Shown: positions 1-7,702 of the stretch, piece after piece
Position numbering within the stretch: position 1 is the first letter of the stretch
Layout of the letters: every line of letters begins with the position of its first letter
Source of the DNA: a bacterium (candidate division B38) B3_B38
GTDB taxonomy: Bacteria; Acidobacteriota; B3-B38; Guanabaribacteriales; B3-B38
DNA length: 37,836 nucleotides
Direction: 5' to 3'
Assembly: GCA_005223145.1 (NCBI GenBank)
Contig: NJBL01000017.1
Span: 1-37,836 of the forward strand
Made by a program: the position numbers and the translations under genes
Notes under the pieces: model-generated
Database searches by the model: none
Told to the model about the DNA's origin: nothing
Seen by the model: only the letters and a program-made list of their open reading frames with translations

Positions 1-251
1 TTTACCCGCAAAATCCGGGCTTACTATATCACGCCCTCCGGACAATCTTAATACCTGCTGATAAGGTTGACGGCATGCACGGTTCTCGTCCGCTGTTCGC
101 CCTCGTCGGGCAGTGTGCCCTTGTTCCACATCTTCGCTCGATACGTAAACTCACCGCCGGTGGGCAAACACTTCACAGGCGCCTGCCTGGCAGTCCCCGT
201 AAGCCGTTCAGTTTCGCCGTCGTATCCGGCTTTTCATGGCAGCCCCCGCAC
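1..251 (-). mobile_element. Possible 5' end of a group II intron or other structured RNA element (partial)
   Basis: Read on the minus strand from about 251 down to the window edge, this segment starts GTGCGGGG, matching the GUGYG 5' consensus of group II introns. It is dense in short perfect hairpins: GCCG/CGGC, CAGGCGCCTG, CACC/GGTG, GGGCA/TGCCC and CCCG/CGGG near the window edge. No reading frame stays open through it. It begins inside a gene for an exported protein whose reading frame loses protein-like sequence at the same place, which fits an insertion. The intron-encoded reverse transcriptase and domains V/VI would lie outside the window, so the identification is unproven. It could instead be another structured repeat or an unrelated non-coding stretch. 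Confidence 0.3.
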
Positions 252-543
252 CTGCCCCCAAAGCTAATAGACACTTGCCAGAAAAGCTGTCCCTGGTGCT
301 CTCCCACAGCCCATTGGCAAAGCTGCTTTTGTCGGTGTAAGTGTTATAAAATTGAGGTAAAGGCTTTGGGAAGAAGTACTTATCAAGGTCATCCTGCGAA
401 AGGGCTTGTCCCCAGCCTGGCTCAGGTGCAGCGATGGCTATGAGGGCGATGAAAAGGGAGAACAGCCACCCCAAAAGACAAAGCTTTTTGTGGAACGGCA
501 CTCTTCTCTCTTTCCTTTTTTCAGCGTTAGGGAAGGCTTGCAT
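208..543 (-). CDS. Small exported hypothetical protein, probably the interrupted N-terminal part of a longer gene
   Basis: The ATG at 543 follows a good ribosome binding site (GGGGAGG, 4 bases upstream). The product has a basic N-terminus, a hydrophobic stretch at about residues 22-39 and an Ala-Pro/Gly-Trp-Gly-Gln-Ala cleavage-like region, so it is predicted to be secreted or membrane-anchored. The mature part begins with an acidic/aromatic segment (DDLDKYFFPKPLPQF). From about residue 98 the sequence changes to a basic tail (MKSRIRRRN) encoded by the structured element that starts at about 251. Only about the first 97 codons are therefore likely to be original gene. I do not recognise the family. 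It lies just downstream of the MBL-fold hydrolase gene on the same strand, with 22 bases between them, and could share its transcript. Confidence 0.45.
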   Translation of the reverse strand: MQAFPNAEKRKERRVPFHKKLCLLGWLFSLFIALIAIAAPEPGWGQALSQDDLDKYFFPKPLPQFYNTYTDKSSFANGLWESTRDSFSGKCLLALGAGAGAAMKSRIRRRN

Positions 544-565
544 CGAGCCTCCCCATAGAGCAATG

Positions 566-1405
566 TCAATTCTTCACTGGGCGGAGGAGTAACTTCTGCT
601 CTTTTTCAGTCAGATAACCCCAGCTCACTAGGGGGTCGTGCTCGAAGACCAGCAGCCATCCTTGTTGGCACGCCTGAGGGAGGAACCATTTTTTCTTCTT
701 CAAGGTCTCCAGGGGATAGAGGTCGTACCCCATAATATAGGGATTCTTCAGGTGGGATAGGGTGGGGATGAAGTCCCCCAGATAGATAGCCACCTTCCCC
801 TCCGATTCGATTTTCACCGACTGGTGAGACCTCGTATGTCCCCCGGTGACCATAGCTGTGACTCCGGAGAGGAGCTCTACCTCACCGTCAATGGTCTGCA
901 GCTGCCGCGTTTCCATCAAGGGCTCGAAGTTCCAGGGCAAATAGCTGGCTCTGGTGCGCTCGTTAGGGTGGAGGGCATCTTCCAGCTCCCCCTTCTGCAC
1001 AATATATCTTGCGCGGGGAAAGGTAGGGGAGAGCTTCCCTCTCGAGCTCTTTACGGTGTTACCGCCAGCGTGGTCGAAATGGAGGTGGGTGTTGATGACC
1101 ACACCGATATCCTCTGGCCGCAGCCCCAAAGAGAGAAGAGAACCAATCAGGGTTGATTTTTTATTAATGTCATAGATAGAGCGGAATCTGGCATCCTCCT
1201 TGTTCCCGATGCCGGTATCAATAAGAATGTTCTCCTTGCCGGTTTTTACCAGCAGAGGGCGGAGGCTCAGGAGGATGCGGTTTTTATCGTCGGGAGGGTT
1301 CTCTTTCTCCCATAGGGGTCGGGGTATTATGCCGAACATCGCTCCCCCATCAAGGCGGAAGAAACCATCGGACAGGGAGTATAGTTCAAACTTCCCCAGT
1401 TTCAT
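566..1405 (-). CDS. MBL-fold metallohydrolase
   Basis: A metallo-beta-lactamase-fold hydrolase of about 279 residues. The metal motif THLHFDHAGG supplies H107, H109, D111 and H112, with later ligands in GGHTRSHQ, in YLGDF (Asp) and in FEHDP near the C-terminus. The overall pattern, with DTG at residues 63-65 and GDF late, resembles quorum-quenching lactonase-like and other small-molecule MBL hydrolases. The substrate cannot be read from sequence. No signal peptide is seen, so it is probably cytoplasmic. The ATG at 1405 is chosen over a TTG at 1441: GGAGAGG lies 11-12 bases upstream of it, and the TTG falls in the -10 element of a near-perfect promoter (1441-1468). Confidence 0.85.
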   Translation of the reverse strand: MKLGKFELYSLSDGFFRLDGGAMFGIIPRPLWEKENPPDDKNRILLSLRPLLVKTGKENILIDTGIGNKEDARFRSIYDINKKSTLIGSLLSLGLRPEDIGVVINTHLHFDHAGGNTVKSSRGKLSPTFPRARYIVQKGELEDALHPNERTRASYLPWNFEPLMETRQLQTIDGEVELLSGVTAMVTGGHTRSHQSVKIESEGKVAIYLGDFIPTLSHLKNPYIMGYDLYPLETLKKKKWFLPQACQQGWLLVFEHDPLVSWGYLTEKEQKLLLRPVKN

Positions 1406-1440
1406 TTGGCTGCTGTCCTCTCCTATCAGACCCCCTCTCA

Positions 1441-1468
1441 ATTATAGCTACCTGTGAGGAAGTGTCAA
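1441..1468 (-). promoter_or_regulatory. Sigma70-type promoter of the MBL-fold gene
   Basis: On the minus strand TTGACA (1468-1463) is followed after 16 bases by TATAAT (1446-1441). Transcription would start near 1434, about 30 bases upstream of the ATG at 1405. This excludes the longer TTG start for the gene. Confidence 0.75.
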
Positions 1469-1615
1469 GAAAAATTAAGTGAGAAGCAAACAATGGGCGC
1501 TGGAGAAGTTTCATTATTTTGGGCAAATATTTCCCTTTATCCTCAAAGTTTTTTTTATTATAATAAGGCGAATTGGATGAGGTAAGGAATCTTCTTCGTC
1601 CGCTGGAAAAATCAG

Positions 1616-2464
1616 ATGGTAAAAAAGGAACAAGCGAAACGAAACAGAAAAAGAGCAGGAGAGAGAAGAACTATCCATTTTGGTAGAGACAGAGTTTCCT
1701 CAAGACCTGCGGATTTGAGGGAATCTCCGAAATACATCTTCTCTCTGGCTAAACCCCCTATTGGCTGGGGGGTGCTGATAGTGGGGGTGGTGGTCTTTGT
1801 TATTCTTATTTATCTGGTCAATGTCTTTCTCACCATCACCCTGGCAGTGGTGAGCGGCTTTTTATATTACCTCCTGAAAAAGGAGAACCGCTCCCGCCGT
1901 CTGACCCAGAGGGCGGTGGGATATCATCTGGCTGGAAATGACGAACAAGCCCTGCAAGTTTTACAGAGAGCGCTGGGAGTCTATCCCCGGAACTACCGTG
2001 CCAGCTATTTGATGGGGTTCATCCTTTCGGCAAAGGAGAAGTATGGGGAGGCAATTCCCTACTTTGATCAATACCTGGAGTATAACTATGAGTTTTTCAC
2101 TGTGTATTTGCTCAGCAAATGCTATTATATGATAGGTGAGCTTGGCAAAGCTATGGAGCTGTTAATGCAGATACCCCCCACCTCTTCCAGCTATCTGGAG
2201 GGGCTGCTTCTGCTTGCCGATTGCTACCGCCAGCAGAAAAACCTTGAGCGGGCAATCGAAACACTCAACCAGGGGATTAAATTTGCAGAGTCCTCGGGGC
2301 ATAAGCTGCTTTCCAGGCTCCGCCTCTCCCTGGCCGAGGCGTTACACGCACGGGGGGATTATCGGATGGCACTGGAACAGTATGAGACCCTTTATCAGGG
2401 GGATGAGGATAATCTCGCCATCAAGGAGCGGATTGCCGAGCTAAAAAAGTCGCTGTATGAATGA
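1616..2464 (+). CDS. Membrane-anchored tetratricopeptide repeat protein
   Basis: A 282-residue protein. The N-terminus (residues 1-47) is strongly basic, followed by a hydrophobic segment at about residues 50-86 that is long enough for two closely spaced helices, then a soluble C-terminal part. That part has repeated TPR-like units, for example AVGYHLAGNDEQALQVLQRA, an AIPYFDQYLEY unit, a LERAIETLNQGIK unit and a DYRMALEQYETLYQG unit. TPR arrays bind partner proteins; here the array would sit at the membrane. It is followed after 60 bases by the aminotransferase gene. The ribosome binding site is weak and the start codon is therefore the least certain part. A TATAAT at 1559-1564 could be its -10 element, but no good -35 is visible. 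Confidence 0.7.
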   Translation: MVKKEQAKRNRKRAGERRTIHFGRDRVSSRPADLRESPKYIFSLAKPPIGWGVLIVGVVVFVILIYLVNVFLTITLAVVSGFLYYLLKKENRSRRLTQRAVGYHLAGNDEQALQVLQRALGVYPRNYRASYLMGFILSAKEKYGEAIPYFDQYLEYNYEFFTVYLLSKCYYMIGELGKAMELLMQIPPTSSSYLEGLLLLADCYRQQKNLERAIETLNQGIKFAESSGHKLLSRLRLSLAEALHARGDYRMALEQYETLYQGDEDNLAIKERIAELKKSLYE

Positions 2465-2524
2465 TATTTATACCTTATATAGGTTGCAATTTTAGAATAT
2501 GAAAAACCTTGAAGGGAGGGAGAG

Positions 2525-3685
2525 ATGAAGGTTCCTTTGCTCGACCTGCGGGCTCAATATGCGGTCATCAAACAAGAGGTCAAACAAGCGGTAGAAGAGG
2601 TCCTGGAGGAGCAGCAATTTATCCTGGGGGAAAGGGTGGCGGAGTTTGAAGGGCGCATGGCAGAATATGTGGGCATAAGCCGTGCGGTAGGAGTGGCTTC
2701 GTGCACCGATGGGCTCCTCCTCTCCCTGATGGCTCTCGGCATCAGCCCGGACAATGAGATAATCACCACCCCGTTTACCTTTTTCTCCACTGCCGGAATT
2801 ATAGCCCGCTTGAATGCTAAGCCGGTTTTTATGGACATCGACCCCGGCAGCTTCAACATTGACCCTGACCTTGTTGAGAGGAAAATTACTCCCCGCACCA
2901 GAGCCATCATCCCGGTTCATCTCTTCGGGCAATGTGCCCCGATGGATGAAATCACTCAAATTGCTGAAAAGCACAATCTCCAGGTAGTTGAGGATGCTGC
3001 TCAGGCAATTGGCGCTTCCTACAAGGGGCGAAAGGCGGGCTCTATGGGGATGGTCGGGTGCTTTAGCTTCTATCCCTCCAAGAACCTCGGCGCAATGGGG
3101 GACGGTGGGGTGGTGGTTACCAGCAAGCCGGAGCTGGCGGAACGGATAAGACTGTTGAGGAACCATGGTGCCGAGTCGAAATACAGGTACTCAACCGTCG
3201 GCATAAACAGTCGCTTGGATGCTCTGCAGGCGGCAATCCTGACCGTGAAGCTAAAATACATTGACCAATGGAACCGTGCCCGCCGCCAGAATGCGGAGAA
3301 TTACACCCGCCTCTTCCGGCAAGCTAATCTGGCTGCGGATGAGCAGGGGAAAATGGATGATGATCCCTCCAATCACATACCGGTCATCATCCCGGCGGTT
3401 CTCCCGGAGTGCCATCATGTGTTCCATCAGTATGCCATCCGGGTCAGGGATAGAGACCGGTTAAAAGACTACCTGGCCAGGGAGGGGATAGGGACGGCGA
3501 TTTATTACCCTATCCCCCTGCACCTGCAGAAGTGTTTCAGCTATCTGGGTTATAAGCAGGGGGAGCTTAAAAACGCTGAGCGCTGTGCTGCCGAGTGCCT
3601 CTCGCTCCCCATCTATCCGGAGCTTACCCCCACTCAGCAGGAGTATGTGGTGGAGAAGATAGCTGCCTTCTTCCGCAAGAGATAG
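2525..3685 (+). CDS. DegT/DnrJ/EryC1/StrS-family PLP aminotransferase
   Basis: A 386-residue fold-type I aminotransferase of the sugar aminotransferase family. The PLP lysine is K186 in SFYPSKNLGAMGDGG, and D157 in VVEDAAQAIGA is the cofactor-ring aspartate. Other hallmarks are PLLDLRAQY at the N-terminus, TTPFTFF, PVHLFGQ, RNHG and GINSRLDALQAAIL. Family members transaminate keto-sugars attached to nucleotides, for surface polysaccharides or glycan modification. The start is well supported by AGGGAGGGAGAG just upstream of the ATG. No glycosyltransferase or nucleotide-sugar gene is near. The next gene, 40 bases downstream, encodes a DapF-like protein with an altered active site, so the pair may form an unusual pathway. 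The exact substrate is unknown. Confidence 0.88.
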   Translation: MKVPLLDLRAQYAVIKQEVKQAVEEVLEEQQFILGERVAEFEGRMAEYVGISRAVGVASCTDGLLLSLMALGISPDNEIITTPFTFFSTAGIIARLNAKPVFMDIDPGSFNIDPDLVERKITPRTRAIIPVHLFGQCAPMDEITQIAEKHNLQVVEDAAQAIGASYKGRKAGSMGMVGCFSFYPSKNLGAMGDGGVVVTSKPELAERIRLLRNHGAESKYRYSTVGINSRLDALQAAILTVKLKYIDQWNRARRQNAENYTRLFRQANLAADEQGKMDDDPSNHIPVIIPAVLPECHHVFHQYAIRVRDRDRLKDYLAREGIGTAIYYPIPLHLQKCFSYLGYKQGELKNAERCAAECLSLPIYPELTPTQQEYVVEKIAAFFRKR

Positions 3686-3725
3686 GGGTTGATTCACCGT
3701 TTACATTTGCAAAGAGGAATAGCGC

Positions 3726-4577
3726 ATGTCTTATGAGGTGAAGTTCGGGAAATTCTCTGCTGGGGGGAACGACTTCATCGTCATCGATAACCGTCAGGGC
3801 GGCTTACCGGACGATTTAGCCCCCTGGATAGAGCGCCTCTGCTGCCGGCGTCTCTCGGTGGGTGCTGATGGGGTTATTCTGCTGGAGGGCTCATCCCGGG
3901 CAGATTTCAGAATGAGATATTTCAACGCCGATGGGAGCGAGGCTCCCCTTTGCGGCAACGGGGTGAGGGCGATCGCCCGCTATGCTTCCCTGATGAAGAT
4001 CGCTCCCCCAAAGATGACCATAGAGACCGGAGCAGGTCTCGTCTCGGCAGAGGTTAAGGGAGGGAGGGTGCTAACTCTCCTGCCGTCCCCTTCAAAAGTA
4101 GAGCTCCGCTTCCCCCTGACACTCGGCGAGGAGACGATAGAGGGGAGCTATATCAATGTAGGGGTCCCCTTCTTCGTCCAGCGGGTGGAGGAACTGGAAG
4201 AGCTCCCGGTGAGAGAGCGGGGCAGGGAGATACGGCACCATCCAACCTTTCAGCCGGGAGGTACTAATGTCTGCTTTGTTAAGGTGCTCCACCGAAATCG
4301 GATAGCGGTAAGGATATACGAACGAGGTGTGGAAGATGAGACCCTCTCTTCGGGAACCGGCTGTCTCTCTGCTTCTCTGACGACCACTTTACTGGGGGAT
4401 ACCTCTCCACCCATCACCTGCCACACCAGAGGTGGGCTCAATATCGGGGTAGATTTCCAATATAAGGAAGGGAAGGTCTCCTCAATCTCCGTTGAGGGGG
4501 ATGCCCGCATCATCTATTATGGCGAGCTCAATGAGGACGCTTATCAAGGCTTCAGCCCCCATCATTTCAAAGACTAA
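3726..4577 (+). CDS. dapF: Diaminopimelate epimerase-like protein with altered active site
   Basis: A 283-residue member of the DapF fold family, which normally interconverts LL- and meso-diaminopimelate for lysine and peptidoglycan synthesis. The N-terminal GGNDF motif, the first catalytic cysteine (C76 in GSEAPLCGNGVRA), TNVCFV and the ERG motif (E199, R200) are present. The second catalytic motif, usually ERGVxxETLxCGTG, reads GVEDETLSSGTGCLSAS, so Ser209 replaces the thiol base; a Cys sits four residues later at 213. The usual [GS]xPH motif reads VGVPFFV, so the conserved His is Phe. Length and fold are normal, so this is a divergent enzyme or a non-catalytic homologue rather than a truncated gene. 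The start ATG has GAGGAATAGCGC upstream. Use of the dapF name is by homology only. Confidence 0.75.
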   Translation: MSYEVKFGKFSAGGNDFIVIDNRQGGLPDDLAPWIERLCCRRLSVGADGVILLEGSSRADFRMRYFNADGSEAPLCGNGVRAIARYASLMKIAPPKMTIETGAGLVSAEVKGGRVLTLLPSPSKVELRFPLTLGEETIEGSYINVGVPFFVQRVEELEELPVRERGREIRHHPTFQPGGTNVCFVKVLHRNRIAVRIYERGVEDETLSSGTGCLSASLTTTLLGDTSPPITCHTRGGLNIGVDFQYKEGKVSSISVEGDARIIYYGELNEDAYQGFSPHHFKD

Positions 4578-4589
4578 GGGTGTTTATTG

Positions 4590-4612
4590 GGGTGGGAAAG
4601 AGTTTTTCACCC
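4590..4612. terminator. Hairpin between convergent dapF-like and tatD genes
   Basis: GGGTGGGAAA (4590-4599) can pair with TTTTTCACCC (4603-4612) over ten base pairs, two of them G-U, with a GAG loop. It lies in the 47-base gap between two converging genes, the usual place for a shared terminator. No strong T-tract follows on either strand, so it may be a weak or Rho-assisted terminator. Confidence 0.35.
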
Positions 4613-4624
4613 TGGGAAGTCCCC

Positions 4625-5395
4625 TTAGCCTAATTTAAAGACCCTCTGCAGATTATCGGTAACCATCTTACCGCATTGTTCCACCGGGAGTCCCTTAAGT
4701 TCGGCTATTTTCTCGGCGACTATCTCCACATAGGATGGCTCGTTCCTCTTGCCCCGATAGGGGAGGGGCGCCAGGTAGGGGGAGTCGGTCTCTACCAATA
4801 TCCTCTCCATCGGAGTTTCCCTTATTATTCTTCTTAACAGGGTGGCTTTGGGGAAGGTTATGTTTCCTGCAAACGAGAGATAGAACCCCTTTTCCAGGCA
4901 CTGCCGGGCATACTCTTCGCTGCCGGAGAAGCAGTGCATTACACCCCCCATCTCCCACCCTCGTTCTTCGTCCATGATGGCGGTCAGCTCTTCCTGGGCA
5001 TGGCGCTGGTGAATGATGAGAGGAAGACCGACCTCTTTTGCCATATTGATGAGGTCTCTGAAGAGTTTCTGTTGTGCGGGACGGGGGGAGTAGTTGCGGT
5101 AGTAGTCGAGCCCGGTCTCCCCTATGGCGACCACCTTCGGCTGGCGGGCTAAATCCTTAAGTTTTTTTAAATCGGCTTCCCTCACCTTGTCGGCATGGTG
5201 AGGGTGGACACCAATGGAGGCGTACACAAAGTGATAGCGAGCGGCGAGCTCTATCGCTCTGATGGAGCTGAGTAGGTCGGTGCCCACAGTAACGATATAT
5301 CTTAATCCCTTCTGCAGGGCACGCTCCAATACCTGAGGCAGGTCTGACGCAAACTGCCCTGCATCGAGATGGGCGTGGGAGTCTATTAGCTCCAT
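4625..5395 (-). CDS. tatD: TatD-family metal-dependent deoxyribonuclease/hydrolase
   Basis: A 256-residue TatD/YcfH-type hydrolase with the full metal site: DSHAHLD (HxH) at residues 5-11, the Glu in GETGLDYYRN, the His in LIIHQRHA, the His in GVMHCFSGS, and the Asp in VETDSPYLAP. TatD proteins act as 3'-5' exonucleases or endonucleases on DNA and are involved in DNA repair and quality control. The gene lies 11 bases downstream of the stand-alone MetG C-terminal-like gene. In many bacteria tatD follows metG, so this looks like a remnant of that arrangement. The ATG is preceded by GGAGG-like sequence. It is full length for the family. Confidence 0.9.
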   Translation of the reverse strand: MELIDSHAHLDAGQFASDLPQVLERALQKGLRYIVTVGTDLLSSIRAIELAARYHFVYASIGVHPHHADKVREADLKKLKDLARQPKVVAIGETGLDYYRNYSPRPAQQKLFRDLINMAKEVGLPLIIHQRHAQEELTAIMDEERGWEMGGVMHCFSGSEEYARQCLEKGFYLSFAGNITFPKATLLRRIIRETPMERILVETDSPYLAPLPYRGKRNEPSYVEIVAEKIAELKGLPVEQCGKMVTDNLQRVFKLG

Positions 5396-5406
5396 AGGAG
5401 GGATTT

Positions 5407-5742
5407 CTACCGCACCGCCGCTCCGGGGGGGACCTCCCTGTCAAATACTGCCATAATCGCCTGGTCATCTACCACGGCGGCGAGGACCATCCCCCGGGAC
5501 TCCACTCCCATTAATTTAGCTGGCTTGAGGTTGGTGCAGACAATGATGGTCTTTCCCTGAATCTCGTCAGGGGTGTAAGTTTCGGCAATACCCGCCACTA
5601 CAGTTCGCTCTTCAGTTCCCAGGTCAACTACCAGTTTCAGGAGTTTCCGGGAGTCTTTTATCCTTTCCGCCGATATCACCTTAGCCGCTCTCAGGTGAAC
5701 ATCCAGAAATTGCTCAATGGTTATCTCATTTTCTCCGGTCAT
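5407..5742 (-). CDS. metG: Stand-alone tRNA-binding OB-fold domain (MetG C-terminal/Trbp111-like)
   Basis: A 111-residue protein equivalent to the C-terminal dimerising tRNA-binding domain of methionyl-tRNA synthetase (Trbp111/CsaA-like OB fold). Characteristic features are ITIEQFLDVHLRAAKVISAE, KLLKLVVDLGTEERTVVAGI, the NLKPAKLMGVESRGM motif that faces tRNA, and a C-terminal PPGAAV. In many bacteria this domain is fused to MetG; in others it is a separate subunit that binds the elbow of tRNA. No catalytic MetG module is in the window, so it must be encoded elsewhere. The ATG at 5742 has GGAGGAATAG upstream. It is co-oriented with tatD and probably cotranscribed with it. Confidence 0.85.
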   Translation of the reverse strand: MTGENEITIEQFLDVHLRAAKVISAERIKDSRKLLKLVVDLGTEERTVVAGIAETYTPDEIQGKTIIVCTNLKPAKLMGVESRGMVLAAVVDDQAIMAVFDREVPPGAAVR

Positions 5743-5829
5743 CTATTCCTCCTTGGGAATTAGGTTTTTAGCTATTATAAAAACCCTTTTTTCATCATAT
5801 CTTGGGCAGGAGTGAACTCTCTGCCTGGG

Positions 5830-6384
5830 CTATTTAAACAACTCAAGGGCTTCCTGGCGGGTGACTCTGTTTTTTCGGAATACACCCTGCAGGGCGGAGG
5901 TGACCACCTTGCTATGGGGGCGCTTCACCCCCCTCATAGACATACACAGGTGTTCCGCTTCGATGACCACCATGACCCCCATCGGCTTGAGGGTTTCGTT
6001 CACCAGGCCAGCCATCTGGGTGGTCAGCCTCTCCTGAATCTGGGGTCGCCTGGATAAGATTTCCAGCACGCGGGCTAATTTGCTCAAACCCACTATTCTT
6101 CCCCCGTCGGGAATATAAGCGATGTGGGCTTCACCGATAAAGGGAAGGAGATGGTGCTCGCAGACCGAATAGAGTGGAAGCTTCTTTATGATGACCATCT
6201 CATCATGGGACTCCCCGGGGACAACCGTCATCAGCGGAGCAGGGTCTTGCTCCAGCCCGCCGAAGATCTCCTGGCACATTCTGGCATAGCGCCGGGGAGT
6301 ATCTACCAATCCCGGTCGGTTGGGGTCTTCTCCTATGCCTTCCAGAATCAGCCTCATACCCCGTTCTATCTTTTCTAAATCCAT
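5830..6384 (-). CDS. folE: GTP cyclohydrolase I
   Basis: A 184-residue FolE that converts GTP to 7,8-dihydroneopterin triphosphate, the first step toward folate or tetrahydropterin and queuosine precursors. Zinc ligands are present in [10 protein letters not shown] and EHLCMSMRG; the substrate-binding region includes [23 protein letters not shown]. The length is typical of bacterial FolE I. The start ATG lies 5-10 bases from AGAGAGGAA. It is separated from the metG-like gene by 87 bases and from larC by 121 bases, so it may be its own transcription unit. No other folate gene is adjacent; thyX at 21404-22030 is the only other folate-using enzyme in the window. Confidence 0.95.
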   Translation of the reverse strand: MDLEKIERGMRLILEGIGEDPNRPGLVDTPRRYARMCQEIFGGLEQDPAPLMTVVPGESHDEMVIIKKLPLYSVCEHHLLPFIGEAHIAYIPDGGRIVGLSKLARVLEILSRRPQIQERLTTQMAGLVNETLKPMGVMVVIEAEHLCMSMRGVKRPHSKVVTSALQGVFRKNRVTRQEALELFK

Positions 6385-6505
6385 GTAAATTCCTCTCTTG
6401 ACAAATTAGCTTCTCTCAGCAGATTTCACTGCTCTGCTCTCATATGATTGGCATTTAAGTTCATATATCTGCTCGACCTGACGATTAATTGCCGGTTTTC
6501 GGGAA

Positions 6506-7702
6506 CTAACCCTTTGGCTTCTTTCGCTCCCTGTTGTCCAGATAGCTCTTTATGGCTGACATCTGCACCTCTTTGAGAGGTACCCCTCTCTCCTCGGCTA
6601 TCCGCTTGCACTCCTCGTATTCGGGCGCGTAGCTGAGCACCTCCTCCCCCCGGCGGGCTACCTTTACCGTAATGGGACCATATCTGGTATCTACAGATAT
6701 ATACTCCCTCTGAAGGGTTATCCGATTGGTGATGTAATAGCGAACCCCCAGGGTGGTAGTCTCCCGAAATATAAGGGCAGCGATCTCCTCTTTGAGGTGA
6801 GGGGGAAGGATAACGGACAGCATGGTGCCGGGTCGGTTCTTCTTCATCATGATGGGGGTATAGCTCACATCAAGCACCCCCTTTTCCAGCATCACCTCCA
6901 TCAGATAGCCCAGTATCTGAGGGTTGGTGTCGTCTATGTTGGTCTCCATCACCACCACCCTTTCCTCTGCCGCCTCTATTGCTTTCTCCCTTTCTCCCAG
7001 GAAGAGCCTCAGGAGGTTAGGATGTTCCTTGTAGTCCCGACTCCCTGCACCATAGCCGACCTTCTCCACCTTCATGGGGGGAAGCGGCTGAAACTCTTTT
7101 ACCAGGGAGGAGATGATGAGGGCGCCAGTGGGGGTTACCAATTCCCCTTTGATGCCGGTGGAGTATATCGGTATCCCCCGCAGCAGCTCAGCAGTAGCCG
7201 GAGCCGGGACAGGAAGATTGCCGTGCTGGCAGCGCACCCACCCCCTCCCCACCTGGAGCGGGGAGGATACAAACTCTTCAATACCGAGCTTCTGGAAACC
7301 GATAAGCGCCCCTATGAGGTCGATGAGGGAATCCACCGCACCCACCTCATGGAGATGGAGCTTTTCCGGGGGGACCCGATGTAGTTTGCTCTCTATGGAG
7401 ATGAGCCTGTCAAACATCTCCATCGCCTTAGCTTTCACATCAGGGGAAAGCCGGCTGGCATTGATGATCTGCCGTATTTCGGCAGGCGACCTTTCCTGCT
7501 GGGACTCGGTTATCTTCACCTCAAACTTTATCCCCCGAAGGGAAGCCCGGGTTACTTCCTGCATGCTGAGCTGGTAGCCTTTGAGTGGGAGCTTGGCTAA
7601 CTCCTCCTTTAGAGAGTCCAGGGGAAGCCCCAGGTCTATCAGACCCCCCAGCACCATATCGCCGCTGATGCCGGAGAAAGAGTCAAAGTAGAGGGTTCTC
7701 AT
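6506..7702 (-). CDS. larC: Nickel-pincer cofactor biosynthesis protein LarC (DUF111)
   Basis: A 398-residue LarC that inserts nickel into the pyridinium pincer cofactor used by lactate racemase and related enzymes. The N-terminal half has DSFSGISGDMVLGGLIDLG (residues 7-25), a His-rich KLHLHEVGAVDSLIDLIGA segment and a PVPAPATAELLRG region. The C-terminal half has METNIDDTNPQILGYL. In some species the two halves are joined by programmed frameshifting; here the reading frame is continuous. The start overlaps the radC stop by four bases (ATGA), so translation is coupled. No LarA, LarB or LarE is in the window, so the client enzyme is unknown. Confidence 0.9.
   Translation of the reverse strand: MRTLYFDSFSGISGDMVLGGLIDLGLPLDSLKEELAKLPLKGYQLSMQEVTRASLRGIKFEVKITESQQERSPAEIRQIINASRLSPDVKAKAMEMFDRLISIESKLHRVPPEKLHLHEVGAVDSLIDLIGALIGFQKLGIEEFVSSPLQVGRGWVRCQHGNLPVPAPATAELLRGIPIYSTGIKGELVTPTGALIISSLVKEFQPLPPMKVEKVGYGAGSRDYKEHPNLLRLFLGEREKAIEAAEERVVVMETNIDDTNPQILGYLMEVMLEKGVLDVSYTPIMMKKNRPGTMLSVILPPHLKEEIAALIFRETTTLGVRYYITNRITLQREYISVDTRYGPITVKVARRGEEVLSYAPEYEECKRIAEERGVPLKEVQMSAIKSYLDNRERKKPKG

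Noticed and set aside
1406-1441. Longer TTG start for the MBL-fold gene
   Set aside because: It lies in the -10 box of a near-perfect promoter; the ATG at 1405 has a good ribosome binding site.
6797-7384. A 195-codon plus-strand frame opposite larC
   Set aside because: It is a shadow of larC with no protein-like features, and larC has clear family motifs.
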